This document shows positions 12,501 to 27,500 of a stretch of DNA of 64,000 bases, piece by piece. The position numbers and the translations under genes were made by a program. This DNA is from Brugia malayi (taxonomy: Eukaryota > Nematoda > Chromadorea > Rhabditida > Onchocercidae). A model generated the notes under the pieces. That model was not told the origin of the DNA. It did no database searches and saw nothing but the letters and a program-made list of their open reading frames with translations. How positions within the stretch are numbered: the stretch's first letter is position 1; each line of letters starts with the position of its first letter. The stretch lies in the NCBI RefSeq assembly GCF_000002995.4, contig NW_025062477.1, positions 7,040,649 through 7,104,648 on the forward strand, written 5' to 3'.

Positions 12501-15500
12501 TTCTAACTGTTCCAGATCTTCGACAAATTCCATCGCCGATAATTTTTCCTGAGACAGCAATGTTTTGAAATCATTGTAGTAAAGAGGAAAATCATTTGGA
12601 TTATTAAATTCTAAAACTTGGCAAAATTTCTCCTTGGCAATTCTTTTTTTTTTTTTTCCTTTTCCTAATTGTTGAGAATGCAATCTTATGTTGATTACAA
12701 AACAGCTTACCAGACGTGAACGAACCCATTGTATGCAATCTTCTACGCGCCCATATGTTGTACGACGTATTGATTCACGTCGTTGTTCATTCTCTCGCAT
12801 TAATTGTTCCGTTCGGATACCAAGACGTGTCACAAACTGTGTCCGCATTCTCGAGAGGTAAGCCTGACGACGCTGTTCTAATCCATATACCCTAACAGGA
12901 ACAACTTTACTCGAATAGCAACAATTATTATTATTACTATTATTATCATTATTATTAAATACGATAAATCTTGAAAAAAAAAAATAAAAAATTAATAAAA
13001 AAGTTATTAGTAATAAAAGTATTTTCAACAATTCCCAAAAGGACTATTTAAAACTCATCAATATCTTCAGATAATACCGACGAAAAATCATTTCTGTGAC
13101 TGTATTGATGTTTTTTAAAAGAAAGTCTAGAATGCATCCATCCTTTGAGATAAATCATCTTGCTCATTTAATGACTAAGCTGCTACTCTCGAGAATGAGG
13201 AACATACTGTTGATAATAATCATTTGCTTCTGAATGACGCAAACGTTTAAGTTGATCCACGTCCTCAAAAAATCCACTAATCGGTGCTTCCAGTGCTATA
13301 AGATCATCAATAATCCCATCAATGAGGCGCTGCAAGTCTGCTGGTCGTAATGTATCAACTGTAATACTATGATGTTAAACACTTTCTAGTAGTAATTATT
13401 GGACCGAATACGTAAATTAAATAACAGTTGATAAGCTGAATTCACAAACATACTATTTTGCTTCTTAAGCTAAATTTGTTAATAAATAACTGACGAACTA
13501 TGTGTTTGGTACAGCAATAAGGAAAAAAACTTCATTTTTAAGGTTACAAAGAAAACAATTTTTTTACTTGGAAGAAATGTTTATCTGAAAACTAACTTCG
13601 TGATTCCGCATCTTCAATTCTGTTCAAAATATGATCCAGTTTCTCATTCGTTATTCCAATACCACGCGCCAATCGACTAATAATATCAGTTGTTGAACCC
13701 TGAAAAGTTTAAAATGGAAAATTTTCAATAACAGCTGGCTTCATCAGTGTATCCGGAAAGATAAAGGGAACTTCATTGAGAAAAGCAGTTACATGCACTG
13801 TCGACTAATCTAAAAAAGATCACATCCGTATTATGAAATCATTTCTTTCTTTCTAAACCATTTGTCAAATCCATAATAAAACAAATGTCTAACGCATAAC
13901 GGTAATGTTTCTAGTTTTGGCATATAACTCATGGAACCCATCTGTTTGCAAAAACAAAAAAGAATAGCACGATTTTTTAACATGCTATAAAGCGTAGAAA
14001 GGCAATTCGTAAATGGAAAAAAGCATCCCTAAAAAAAGCGTATTTTCCGAAGATCACAGTGCTAGCACCATTACTATGAAAAAAAAAAAAAACAATTATG
14101 CATCTAAAAAAATACAAAGGAGCGCAAACGAATATTAACGCCAAAAAAGGAACTTCTGATATTGAATAGGAAATATAAAAGCCTTTTTTGATCAAAGAAA
14201 AATATTTAATTTTTTTATTGGTTTAGCTCCTTTCTGTCTACACGTCTCACTGCTATAAAAGACTCTGTAGTAACTTAATAGAATACATATACCGAAATGA
14301 TAATTAGGTTTATATTTTTTTCTGCTAATAACGGCTGATAATATTAATAGCTTTTTATTAAGTAAATATATCAAAAAAGTATACTCCGTTCATTACTATC
14401 AACAATGTTTTAATTTGGTACTCCATTAAAAGTCCTTCCTGCTATTATTTCCGCTCTCTTTTACACTGTGTACAATCCCACTTTGAAAAGCTGATGCCAC
14501 CAATCTGTGAGAGAAGTTGGATAAAAGCATAAACTTGTTTGAACTTTTTGTTAGAGACAAACAATACATGAACTAGACAAGTGAAAGAACTAAAGCAGCA
14601 TAAACCAGCTGAAAAGGTGAATAGCAAAGCATGCAGAGATTAACAATAACAATAAAAATAAATAATAAATATCCACATCATGACATCTTCAAATACCTGA
14701 ACTCCGACTTGCTCTTCGATCAGACTGAATCGTTCACTGAGTGACTGAAGTAATCGTTGCCAGGATTGATCTAGGTTTTGTGTGCTTAGCTCTGTAGGAA
14801 TATGCAAATGTTCGGTACATTCAAAAAGCTGATGAAGTTCAGCGTAATGATCTGCTAAACGCTGTTTTTCACGTGCTTTTGGTGACAAATCTTCAGATTT
14901 GAATCGTTCCAGGTCATGTTCTAATCGGCGTAACTCTACCAGATTTGTTGGCAATTGACGATCATCCATGAGACGGATAGCTCGCTCTACCCAGTGTAAC
15001 CATTCCGCCGCTTCACGTTCATATTCATACATCACATCCTCATACTGAACATGGCAACAATTATCATCTTAGTTAGTTGGCGACATCAAACTACCCAGAG
15101 CAATAGATTAAAGTACGTGCAAAAAAAAAAAAACAATAAATGTGTTGTACAATTTTAGAAATTAAGAAGTTGTAATCCAACTATGTTTCATGTAAACTAC
15201 TTTGAAGCTCCAACTGATCTCATTCCGGAATTTCGGCAAATCATTTCTGGCTAAAAGCAAAAAAAATTGACTATTTTCTCAAAACAAATAATTATTCCTC
15301 TTATAAGAGGAATAATTATATGTTTTTTGTAAGAAGTTCCACAATTCTTCATTGATATCCCGCATAATCATCTAATTTTAGTGACGTTGAGTGAAATTAA
15401 TTGCAAGTCAATTCCCTATGATATGACTTTAAATAATTCGTACACTCAAATCGAATCAGAATTTTAGGATTTACAGTTTAATTCGCAGAATCTAAAAATG

Positions 15501-18500
15501 TTTTTATAAAAAACACAAAAAGACACCAGTCATACAAAATCTGTACTCATCCTGAAAGAAGGTCTTAGAGGAACAGTGGAAGATATAAAACATTGTCAGT
15601 GCACAACTGATGGTTCAAAAAATAGAAGCAAATAGAATGTATAGGCATCATCCATCCTTTACAGTATCCATAAATTAAACAATATTAAACAGTTTTGAAA
15701 TTTATAAGGAAAACAAACGAAAACTTTAAAACCTTAAAAGTTTTTTACTTTTTTACTAGCAAATTGTTTGAAAATATCTTTGGCAATTTAATACCAACAT
15801 ACTAGCAGCTTATACTGAAAGTAATTAATTCAGCTTCTGTTGGTTAATACTTTAATTAGTAGATCAAATTTGTATAAATTTTGTTTAGTAAATTGACTTC
15901 TGTACCACATACTGCAGTGCAAGATGTAAATTAGTAATCCAAATTAACTTTCAGTAAATTGTTACAGTTAGTCAAACTACTAAAAATGATGAAAGAGATA
16001 ATTCTCCTTTGCAAAAAGCTATTTAGCTTGAGTCCCTTGCAACATACATACCAAAATTATCAAAAACAAAAGTTTTAGAGATCCAACTAATTATTCAAAG
16101 ACCGTTTCGTCTTCCGACTGCCAATTTAAATTGCATCTCAGATGCTTATTATTAAATATTATTTATATATAGCTATTATTTTTCAACCTTTTAATTCGTA
16201 ACAAATGCCACATAAGTGAAACAGCTTGGTACTAGAATTGTAAATATTTCCATCTAATAACAAATCTAAAGAACCTGAAGGGATTCTAAAAATATTTCAT
16301 TTTGGTGATAAGACATCAAAATTGAGATCTCCTCTCCGAAACATATAATTAAAGTAAAATATTGAAAATCATTCGCAAGTAATAAGGCTTTACTGTTATA
16401 AAAACTGAAAATGTCCCAAATCAAAAAAGAAGACACAACAGTGACTGCTTATTATTAATGTTTAAACTTATTAATGCCTAAAACGTAGGATGGAGGTTAG
16501 CCTACAATTATATCAATTCCAAAAAAAATTAATGTTATTCTATCACACCAAATGTTTTCTTGAAGATACACTTTTATATAAATTGTGTTAAAAATAAAGA
16601 AAAGTTTGTAGCACTCTTTGTTAACTAAATTTAAAATTTTTAACTTAAAAGCACAGTTAAGAAGAATGCCTCCTCTATTCTTAACCTTTTTAAGGATAAT
16701 AAATCACTCTGTCGAGAATGATAGTCAAACAACCTCTAACGTTATAAATAAAGAAGATAAAACTGACTCTGCTCAATTCACTAGTATGTGGCAAAGCGTT
16801 GTATAGGGAAGAGACATAGGTGATGATACTCTTCTCATCCGGCACATCCACATCAACATCTTCTGCATCCAGCAGTCTGGATACACCGAATTCACTTTCA
16901 GCTGCTGCGAATGCATTGTTCAAACGATCGCGAGCTGATACACCTTCGCCAATTATCTGAAATTATCAACTGTTTGACGACACAATTTTTTACATAAGCT
17001 TTACAAGTTACAAGTAACACATCAGAAATAATGTTTCTTAGCTACAATTGAGATTATCCGGTTATTATTCCAATGGATGATCGGACGGGAGGATACAGGA
17101 AGATATCATCTATCAGTTATAAGCCAACATGTTACTTTCCCTAATTTCTCTTATTTAAATATACGCATTGTGTATCAGCAACGGAGGTCATTTTAACCTC
17201 AGTATCAGATCTGGATAGTAGAAAGAGGTTATTATTCAATCATGAAAAACAACAACATACTTTACTCCATTGTATAAGATTTGGTCGATAACGATGAAGG
17301 ATGGCATTAAAGGCTAAACCATCTCTCCAACTGCTAGTAAAGTTACGGACATTAACGCCTGGGTATCCACGTGTAACATCTTGCGCCCACTGTAATAGAG
17401 CATCTCGTGCTGAAGTACCGTCTATGCTGGATAGTACTTCTGACACCTAAAAAAAAGTATACTTTTAGTGGGAAATAAATTGACAGATTATTTTATATGT
17501 TTAAGCAAAAGTTCAAAATCTTAGAAATTTCAGTTTTGATATTACGATACCACAAAAGAAACTCGAAAGAACAAAATCCCTTCCAATAATGCTGATACTT
17601 CTCGCCTTGAGCCCATCCTCTTAGCCTCTTTTCTCTTTCGTTATTCCTGTTAACCTGTCACTTTCGTAATATTTGCATTTATTTTCAAACATGATTTATT
17701 TCTCACTCCCAACAACATAAAGTTTTCTCAATCTGCCGTAAACAGAGTTGCTTACCTTGCAGATCCATTTCTTTTCACATGTTTCATTAATTTCTAAAAA
17801 CTAACAGTGTCCATAAAAATAATGAAATATTGGGTGAAGAAAAAAAATAAATAAAATGCAGTTAGTGTGGTGAGAGGAACTTTATGAAATGACCGATTTA
17901 TTTGACAAAAGAAATTACAAAAGGATGAAAAATAAATATCTTCAAACACTGTTTTCAAAGTCCAAAAAAAGCATCAAAAATTCTAAATACTTTCCAAATT
18001 AATTTTTGGAAAAATTTTTGGAATATGAATCTCAAGAAAAAAAAAAACGAAAGAGAAAGGTGTTTTTAAGAAAATGTCAGAAACGATACTTAAAGCAAAT
18101 TAGTATTAGTATATGTTTAGTTATAATAATTATAAAATATGAAGGAAGGAAGAGAAGTTGTTTATTTGTATAAAGTAATATGAAAAAGGTTCATTCATCT
18201 GATTACAATAGAGAAATGAACTGAAGTCTATTGCTTTAATTCCCAAAATATGACTTATTGTTTAAACGATGTTTACTTCTTTCGACAAGCTCATGTATTC
18301 CTATAATCATATGCATTTGCATTAATAATAATTAATAGTGAACGAGGCTAAATTTAAAAGATAAACGATCTTTACATCAAAGTCTGACATTCATTCTTCA
18401 TATTGAACTAATAATAATCTCATTAGAAAGAATTAAATTAACTGCACAGTGAACGCCCAGAACGTAGTAATACATGTAACTATAGTTTTCATCAATTCAA

Positions 18501-21500
18501 ATTATACAATGAAGTTTTTTTCAACATCAGAGATATTTATACAGATTTATTTTATATTCATATTTTATTTTTAACGTTAGGTGGAACGTAAAAAGCAGAA
18601 ATGAAATGGAAGAACCAACTTTGCTTTTCTTAGATTTCCGATTACTGTCTCGTTCGCCGCGTGTTTTCTTAACACGCTGAACTTTACGCTCAAAATGTTC
18701 TCGCGCTTCATAGGAAGAACTCTCCGAGAATGCTTGTCCACCAGGCCATGCAGCTTCAATGTGTCCATTTTTATCTATTGGAACAACCTGGCCATTACGT
18801 ACATCTTCTATCGTGCCAACACCGATACCATAAGATGGTGTTATATTGTAAATAGGAGATGAAGCAGTACCATCAGTTACCGAATAACCATTAACTTTTT
18901 CAGTGGTGTTGGCAGTTGATCGAGTTAATTCATGCTTACGTTCCGCCTTCTTGGTATAGGAGCGCAACACTTTATACATTACCCAAATGATACGTGATGT
19001 TGCGTAGAATAAGAATAAGCTGAAGATAGAAGAATAGGGAAAAACGATACAAGACAGATAGTTTATATATGACAGGAATGTGCGCCACATATATATATAT
19101 ATATATATGTATGTATAGCACACGTATACACAGCACTCTCTTGTGCACCATAATTACGTAGCAAAGCTATCCCACCAGTAGCGCACAACGGGGAGACTCG
19201 AAACTAAAAATGAGAAAAAATGACTGGTGCGGTAAACAGTGTGCCCAAGTATGATTTCAACTAAATGCTGCAATTCTGATGCAGTCAAATACTACTGTTA
19301 CTATTATTACTACAGAAAGGAATAGTAATATGGGGCGCAAAAAGTAGAACAGTTAAGGACGGTGCCTGTGCTTATTGCAAGCAGCTCCTCTATAGTGCCA
19401 CAACAAACGCCATGTATTTCAATATCAACTCCATTGGTGATCTCTTAAATTGGAGTCCGCCTCTATTCAGGTTTTACCACTACCGGTGCCCTGAATGTAA
19501 CAGATCTTCCTTCTATGAACTTTCCTTCCCTTGTTACTGTCCAATTACAAAGTATTCCTCCTGCAGCACCACAATTTCCTTCGTTCCCCGAAATATCTCC
19601 TCCCACTACACAGTACACCTCATAAGTGTATGTATATAATATGTACACATATATATATATATATATATACATATAGCAGTATATTGTATGCAGCGTTTTG
19701 AAGGCTATGAACGAGAACCGTTTTTGAGAAGAATGGGAAAAGGGAGAAGGAGCCTTTCACCTTCAAATCTATCGCAAAGAAATGAATCCAAGCATGAAAT
19801 AGACCGATCAACCTTTTTAACATTGCTGCAATTCTTCACTAATAACTGCTACAGATCTCTCTTCACTGTTCATATAACCATAGAAATAATTCTAGATTCT
19901 AATATCGGGAAAGATTCCTAGTTGAGAGACTCTATTCTGATTATAGCATTCCTTAAGCACTACTGAAATGAGCAAGTGGTACAGTTTTCAAATAACAGTC
20001 TATTTACAAAACTGCTGAACGAAACATTCTTGCTAAACTTCTCTGCTCCACTAAGTTCTCTCGTTGGTGCAGTCTTTAATTACTCCTGTTCATCTCCAAT
20101 TCTAAATTTTAAACATCGCGTTTAAACAGTAATGAGCAGAACAGTCAGATTATGTATATGTAAACAATTTAGTTCCAACGAAAGAGTGCAAAGTAACCCT
20201 ATTTCACATAATAGCTGAATCATCCATCAATAACTATTTATTCACCACTTCCATCCGATTCTCGGTCATTTTTCATGTTATGCATTCTGAACACTCCTGT
20301 ATTGTGGTATTGTGCAAGTGGTCTAGTAGCAGTCAATCTGCATCTCTGCTGCACAAAGGCTTGACGACGAATTCGAGAACTGGTTCTCTTCGCTATTCAC
20401 ATATGTTTTATCTATCTTATTTCTCAATAAACTTTTTTTTTCTTAAATGAAAAAGAATTTTGGAAAGAGTGAATTACTTCTCTTTCAAGTACACGATATA
20501 TATATATATATACTAGAATTGAGCATTCACGTATATCGATCACAATTTCTACTGATCAGCACATGCTTTGGTGATTCATGAATCACATTTAAGTTTGAAA
20601 ATTAATAAAAATCAAGACAAGTCCGCTTAAAATTCTATTTTTATCATGAATAAGTATTATAAAAACTTCAGAAGCAGAATAAACACGTTTTCTAAGCAAT
20701 CATAACTGGTCGTTAAAAACATAAGACCAGCACAAGAAGAAAATTCATTGGACTGACTAAGAAAAAACTGCATTGTTCCTTCCTCCATTTATTTCCAATG
20801 CAATAAATCTAGTATGTATTTTACTGCAGATGAAAATGTTGAAATGAATATTAAAATACTATTAGATCACAGTTCTATTTTCCAATCTTATATATTTTAA
20901 TTCTTTTCCATCATCTAAGAAAAGCATGTCCAGACTAAACACTGACTAGAGAAAAGTTACAAAATTCTGTAGAATAATTTATTCTACAGTTTTTCAGATC
21001 CTCATTCACTTTGTTCAACGGAATTTCATAAATTTACATTTCCCAAATTCAAAGACAAATTGGTGAGCTTAATAAAACCGCCCCCTCAACTTGTGGCAAA
21101 GTTCAAGGCTTTTATTTTAGAAGGCACCACTCAGTCTCTAAGAAAATAAATTTTTTGTAGAGCGAGAAACAGCTTCAAACGATCTGACTGAAATTCACTA
21201 AAAATAAAGCGGATGATTTGAGAAGCGGCTGTTTAAACTTAAGTGATTGAGAAAAGAAAATTTTTAAAAAGTAGAGAAATGGGAAACAAAAAATCAACTG
21301 AGATCGAGAACAGACTAATCTTTAAAATGACTCATAAACAAACCCTATAAAAGTTACAGTAAATGTTTTTGATAAAATCAATTTTGAAAAAACATCAAGC
21401 TTATATGCAGCTATTACTGCGCTAACTTTAAATTTTGAGTCTTCAATGTTTTCTGTTCTTGTAGAGAGCAAAATGAAAACAGTCTATTCAAGAAAATGTA

Positions 21501-24500
21501 ATGAAAACTTTTACAAGAGGAAGGAGCATGAAAATAAGATACCGCTAAACTTATAAGAATATCTAAAAAGTTTAAATCACTACGTCCAACTGTTTTATCC
21601 TTTCAATAAAATATTTCATCATAATTTAAAAGAGTAGGTGAAATGAAGTTATAGCACACCTGACAACCAGAAACTTCGCGTTGACGTTGCTTGATTACAG
21701 AAACTTGGAAGTTTAAAATAATCGTCCAGATAAGTCCTAAAGTCAACTTCGGACTTCCCTCCACAATATCTTCTGGTCGAATATTGACGGTTTTTATCTG
21801 GAATTAAAAATTATTAAATTTTAAATTTATTGTAAACTTTAAATTGAACGGAATCAACTTAGGCAGTTAATTTTTTATAAAAGATATGAGTTTCCAATAA
21901 AGCTTGATATATAAGAGTCGCTCTTTACAATATGTTATGATTTTCCAAAGTAAAAATTAACTGATGGGGCTGAAATCCAAATTTAAAACTAACACTTTTC
22001 TTTTTCAAAAAATCCAGGCAATATTGAACATTTTGTATCCTATGAAAGCGTGTAAACCCATTTTCGCGAGACTAAAAAAACTAAAATTAAAACTGAAATT
22101 TGAATGATTGAAACAATCATTCCAACAATTACTCATGCTGCCCGTCTTATTGGATTATGCAAGCAAGGTATAGTAAATAGGAAATTAGAGTTGCAATGAA
22201 TTTTAAACTAGTCCAAAAATTCTTCGAAACTCATTTACTGGACAGTTTACTTCATAACATAGTAGTGATTTATAATTCAACAATCGCTGTATGAGATCGA
22301 AGATGAATAGAATGCTTCCTATTGACTTATGCATTTATTTATTTAAAGCTGTTTTTCATCTGAAATTTAATATTTCTTCAAGGGTTTTCTTTTCTCAGAT
22401 ATGAAATCTACAGACAATACAAGGAATTTTTCAACGGAATGATTTATGATTAATTAGTTGTGCTCTCTTGTGAAGGAATTCCAATCATACAGAAGGTATA
22501 GAAGCTGTTATGAACTTTTGTAGCACTTCAGTATAAGAACAGGTTACTGGTTAATTTATGGAGCACAAAAAGTGATTGACTGATTAATTAATTTTTCTTT
22601 TCGAAAACAGAAAGTTTTGTTTTCTAAAGAAACAAGCTTTCTGTGCTGCCAAATAATGCGTTCAAAAGATGAGTCATCGAAAGTGGGGACGAAAATGAGG
22701 AAAGTTTAGTTCGCGATGAATATGTTGACAAATGAAGAATCATAAAGTAGGAGTTTAATTAAAATAAAAATTTTTGTGGTAGTGAGCTAAATTATTATCA
22801 AATTGTTATCAAAATGGTTTGTTATCAAAATTAGTAAGAAAAGAAACGGTATTAGTTTACTGATAATATGTGAACAGCTTTCTATAGCAGCTATTAATTA
22901 CGTAAATGTAATGTTCAAACTATTCTCAGCTTTATGGTTAGTTTGAAAACTTATTTTTTTTTATCTTTTAAAACGACCACTGACAACAGTGTCGGAAAGC
23001 GATCAATAAAAATATTAGGACTTTCAGAAAAACGAAGACTCAAACATACCCCCTCCCCTCTTCCCTAGAACCAATGACGACTTTACTTTTGGTGTAGTTA
23101 AATGGTAAGATCTAGAAGAAAAAAACTGACATCATTGATACAAAAATGTAAAAGAAGTACTGGAAAATTAACTTGGAATAGAATTTTTATACAATATTGT
23201 TTAAAGAAATTCATATAAAAAATGCAAAAGTGCGTTGAAATGCGGTTCGACCTCTATTACTGTATGAGTAATAGTAAATAAAAAAGAAATGTACAGATTT
23301 AGTCCTAATAGAAACCCTAACAAAGTTATTATGATGAATGTGCATACCAGCTTCTCAGCGGAAAGTGCCTCCAGCAATGCAATGAGATTGTATCCATCGG
23401 TGAGATCAACAAAGAGATCTTCCACATGTAGACCAGTCTGCAGAAAAAAAGTTTCTCTTAAAAAACAAATTGAGTAATTGAATGTTTTCTTCTAAAAGAT
23501 GGCAAATCCAATAACAGAATAGAAAAATGCTTTTGAAATACTTCACTTTTCCAGAAAAATTCGTATCAAACTATAGCTGCGAAATACTTTTTTCATAATT
23601 TTATGTGCAGCGTGTTCCAGAAATTTGCTCCTATTCTTCCCGAATAATAAACAAAAGCATTTGAAAAGAAAGAAATGATCATAATGACGTTAACGTTACA
23701 TTACAGACATGTATAATAAGAAAATACCATGGGACGAGAAGCCAATCATTTAATATTTGCTTTTATAAAGGTCATGCGAAACATTTGCTTGATAAAGGTC
23801 ATGTGAAAGAAATTACATTGGACATTGAGTTTTTTAACACCTATCCATCATTTTAACATATTTTTGCTGCGGCCAAGTGCACTTTTTTTGTTGGGATTCT
23901 TACAACTGCTATATTTCATTAACTGCATGTATTCTCCATGTATAGTACTTTAGTACCCGACTTTCGCTATTTCAAAGAAGTTTTCTAGTAGAACGATAAA
24001 ATGAATATTTGCACAACACTGCAGGTGTAGTATCTATTTATATTTACATTCATCAACCACTAAATTCTTTCTAAATTTCTAAATCATCGGACAATTGAAA
24101 GACAGATTAATAGGACAATTGAAAGACAGATAATAATAAGTGATAATAATAAATGCAATAAGAGTATTTAATACAATCCATAATTCACTAATAAAGATTC
24201 AGTATTTCCAGAAGTGTACCTGAAATAGATCTATTTACTTTTCGAAGTCGAAGTCGCCAATTTCCTCAACAAAACTTGTATCTAGTAATGAATAAAAACG
24301 GCAAAAATATGTGTAATTTTTTGGAAAACTGCATGCTATCTTTCTGAATGCCATTATATACAGAAAACTTCTTCCTTCAGAGCTATTAATTACAAAGCCA
24401 TACATTCACACTGAATGATTTTGCATCACGCTGCTTAAAAATGAAAAAAAAATCTTTTTTTGACTAGTTTTCTTGAGAAACAGAAAGAAGAGGAAAAAGA

Positions 24501-27500
24501 AAGAAATAAGAATGCGCCAAATATTTATTTCAATTATTTCCGTTGGTCTTACTATCGTCTCCAAAATTCAAAATTAAAAAATTCAAGAAGGCTTCAGATG
24601 TTTAAAGCTCAATGCTAAAGGAAATAAATTAAACAACATAACAAATTGACCTTGCCAAGATGTTTATTCACCCATTTTGTGAATGTTTTCTTTTGAATCG
24701 CGTCTCGTTCATCTGAAAAAACGGACATCTTCAGATCATCTTATTAAAAAGTTAGCAATTATAAAATTAAAACGTCAGAACTGATAAGACAATAAACTTT
24801 TCGATTAGATTTTTTCTTATTACTGAAGTCATACCATAAAATATCAAGGATAACTTAAGTTTGACAGTCACTGAATAAATGAATAACTTGTACTTTCAGC
24901 AAAATATGTTGATCATTTTAAACAATTCTATCATAAGAAAATATTCAGGAAAATTTCATTTCTATCACATAAGAAAATATCCAGAAAATTTTCAAGGAAT
25001 TGATGTGAAACTGAATTTTTCATAAAAATATTGTATAGATTTGTGCAATATCTTGGTCAACAATAGCACAGAGGCTAAAAATGGTCAAGTAATCAATGCA
25101 ATATCTTATACCACTTCTGGGATAAATGCTCCTCACAATATCCAACACAAGGATCCATATAAAATTTGTTTACCAAAAGCTTCAATGTTTACCTCTACAA
25201 AAATTTCAGCCACATATGAATATTTTCAAAAAAAAAAATGTACATAAAAGTTTTGTGCTAGTTGTGACTTTGAGCCGAAAAATGATTCAAATTTTTTAAC
25301 AAAAAGAGTAATTCGATATATAGTTATGTCTAAATTAAGAAAGTAGTAACAAAAAATAATATAAAAAAGTACAGTATATGTCCATGACTTATTTAGAATG
25401 ATGAATGATGATGCGAGATGATATGAAAGTAGGATATGAAAAGTTCGTGGAAAGTGATAAGGTTATGTCTCACAATGATGTCAGGATTAAGCTATTTGAA
25501 CAACCAATATCAATCTAATTGGAGGAGTAAACAAGAGGTAAGAAGGTTGTCTGGGACCAAGCTTTCTTTTGAATTACCAAAAGTAGATGTGTTCAATCTT
25601 AGAAAATGTGAAACACATGATATATGCATTATTACCAAAGTTTTAAGACAGTACAAAAGACAATTACGTTTCCTTATGATAGAAAAGAATCCTGAAGTTA
25701 AATCAATCATTATAATAAACAGTTAACGAGGCATATTTTGCCAGACAGTTTCTTAATCCCATCCCGATTTCAATTACACAGTCCACTCTTCAAAAGTGTA
25801 AATAAAACGGATATGACAATATGGCTCACAAGTGAGAAACGTTTATAAAAGGAAAAATATAAATAGATGAAAGAGAAGTAAACTGCATGCGTAAGTATGA
25901 AAGAGATGCAGGAAATTGTCGATAAGCTTGCCGGAATTCAAATTTGTCAATAAAGAAAAATCTCACTAAAGTCAACATACTGTCATGCATAATGTGAAAA
26001 TGGTAAAGCAATAAATTCAACTTTTACTATTTAATGTATTGATAAACTATTTATGACGGGATAATTTAACAACAGAATTATGCCACCTCCGATCATATCA
26101 CATTCTGTCCTAATACAGTACCGTCAGATCCACTAATCAATTTCACTATCAAAAATCATTTGATATGTAACACACAACTTTATTCGTTAAGCGATAATTT
26201 TTACAACAGCTTCTAAGCAGTGTTAGTAGTATAAGCTGCGCTTTAATCTTTTTCACAATGTATCGAATTTTACCGAAAAAAAAATCAAAAGAAAAGAATT
26301 TTTCGGTTTTCTTGGAAACATGCGTAAAATACGTGTTCTTCTTATAAGAGATATGGGTGGAATAACGGACTTGAATGAATGAAACAAAGACGACCGACGA
26401 GGAATATCCTCTACTGCATGTAATTACATTTAGTGAACGATGATCTTCAGGTATATTTAAAACTGCGAATACTTTTGGCTCGTTTATCAACATATAAACA
26501 AGGAAAGAAATGCCCTGAAGTTGACTTCTCCACTAATTCTATCTCAGTGAAGTTACTTGTTATTTATTTACTAAGTTACTTGTTATTTATTTTTTTTCAA
26601 TTTTTCTCTTTCAGGTCACTTTCAGACTAGTCTAAAAATTAGCCAGTAAAAGTTAGAATTCTCCTCATAGATTGGAACCATATAATAATTCAAGAGCTTT
26701 CACTTCTGGACATTTTGAGAGTCACCAATATACGGAAATGTGCAACAAAATATTTGTGTTCCTATGAAGTGATACATAATAACAGAAGACTAACTGTGAT
26801 CTTTCTACAACAGAGAAGAATAAATTATACCAAAAATCATTAATAATTAACCAGTACCAAATGAAAGTGAAATAATTGCATCAAATTTTATGATTTTAAT
26901 AGCAGAAGGTACCAATGTACCTAAATATTATCGATGAGAATGATGTTGGCGGGAAAAATTCCGGAATACAAAAGATGAATAGGAACAGAAGAGGTATGAA
27001 GAAAGTATGAAGAAAGTGACTATTTCTAGAGAAATTGCTAGAATAATTACTGAAAAAGAATTAGGTAAACTTACCTTTGTATTTTTCCAAATTGTTTTCA
27101 TAGTGCTCCAAGCATTCAGTTTCATTGGAATCAAAACAATAATAGTCAGATGATGAAACATCCGACGAATAGCCCCGATGTGAGAATGGAGTTGACGAGA
27201 GTGACATCCTTGACGGCCGATTTCAGGAATACAATTCAAGAACCCATAACAATATGCTTAGATCATTACAGCACCCATCGGAAACTTTTTTCAGCAAAAG
27301 GTCTTGTAGTTGTAGTGCGCTATATCATTGAAAAAAAAACTAAGTTCAACTTGCAAGATCTGAAGAAAGGTACATCGCGAACAAATGATAATTACAAATA
27401 ATTGACAAGCAATCAAACGATCCTAAAAACTGTATTGTGAACATATTCAGGTTTGAAAAAGTAAATTTAACTATGGTAAGATTAGGATAAGAATGATGGA

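Larger units (their letters stand above)
17447..21659 (-). other. vab-10 intron between CH1 and CH2, with alternative exon and probable internal promoter
   Basis: 4.2 kb. Apart from the candidate exon near 18.6-19.0 kb, it contains AT microsatellites (19089-19108, 19648-19670, 20495-20512) and a patch near 19380-19620 visibly richer in G and C than its surroundings, just upstream of that exon in transcription direction. The patch also carries a short minus-strand frame of unknown meaning. Promoter function is inference from position. Confidence 0.45.
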
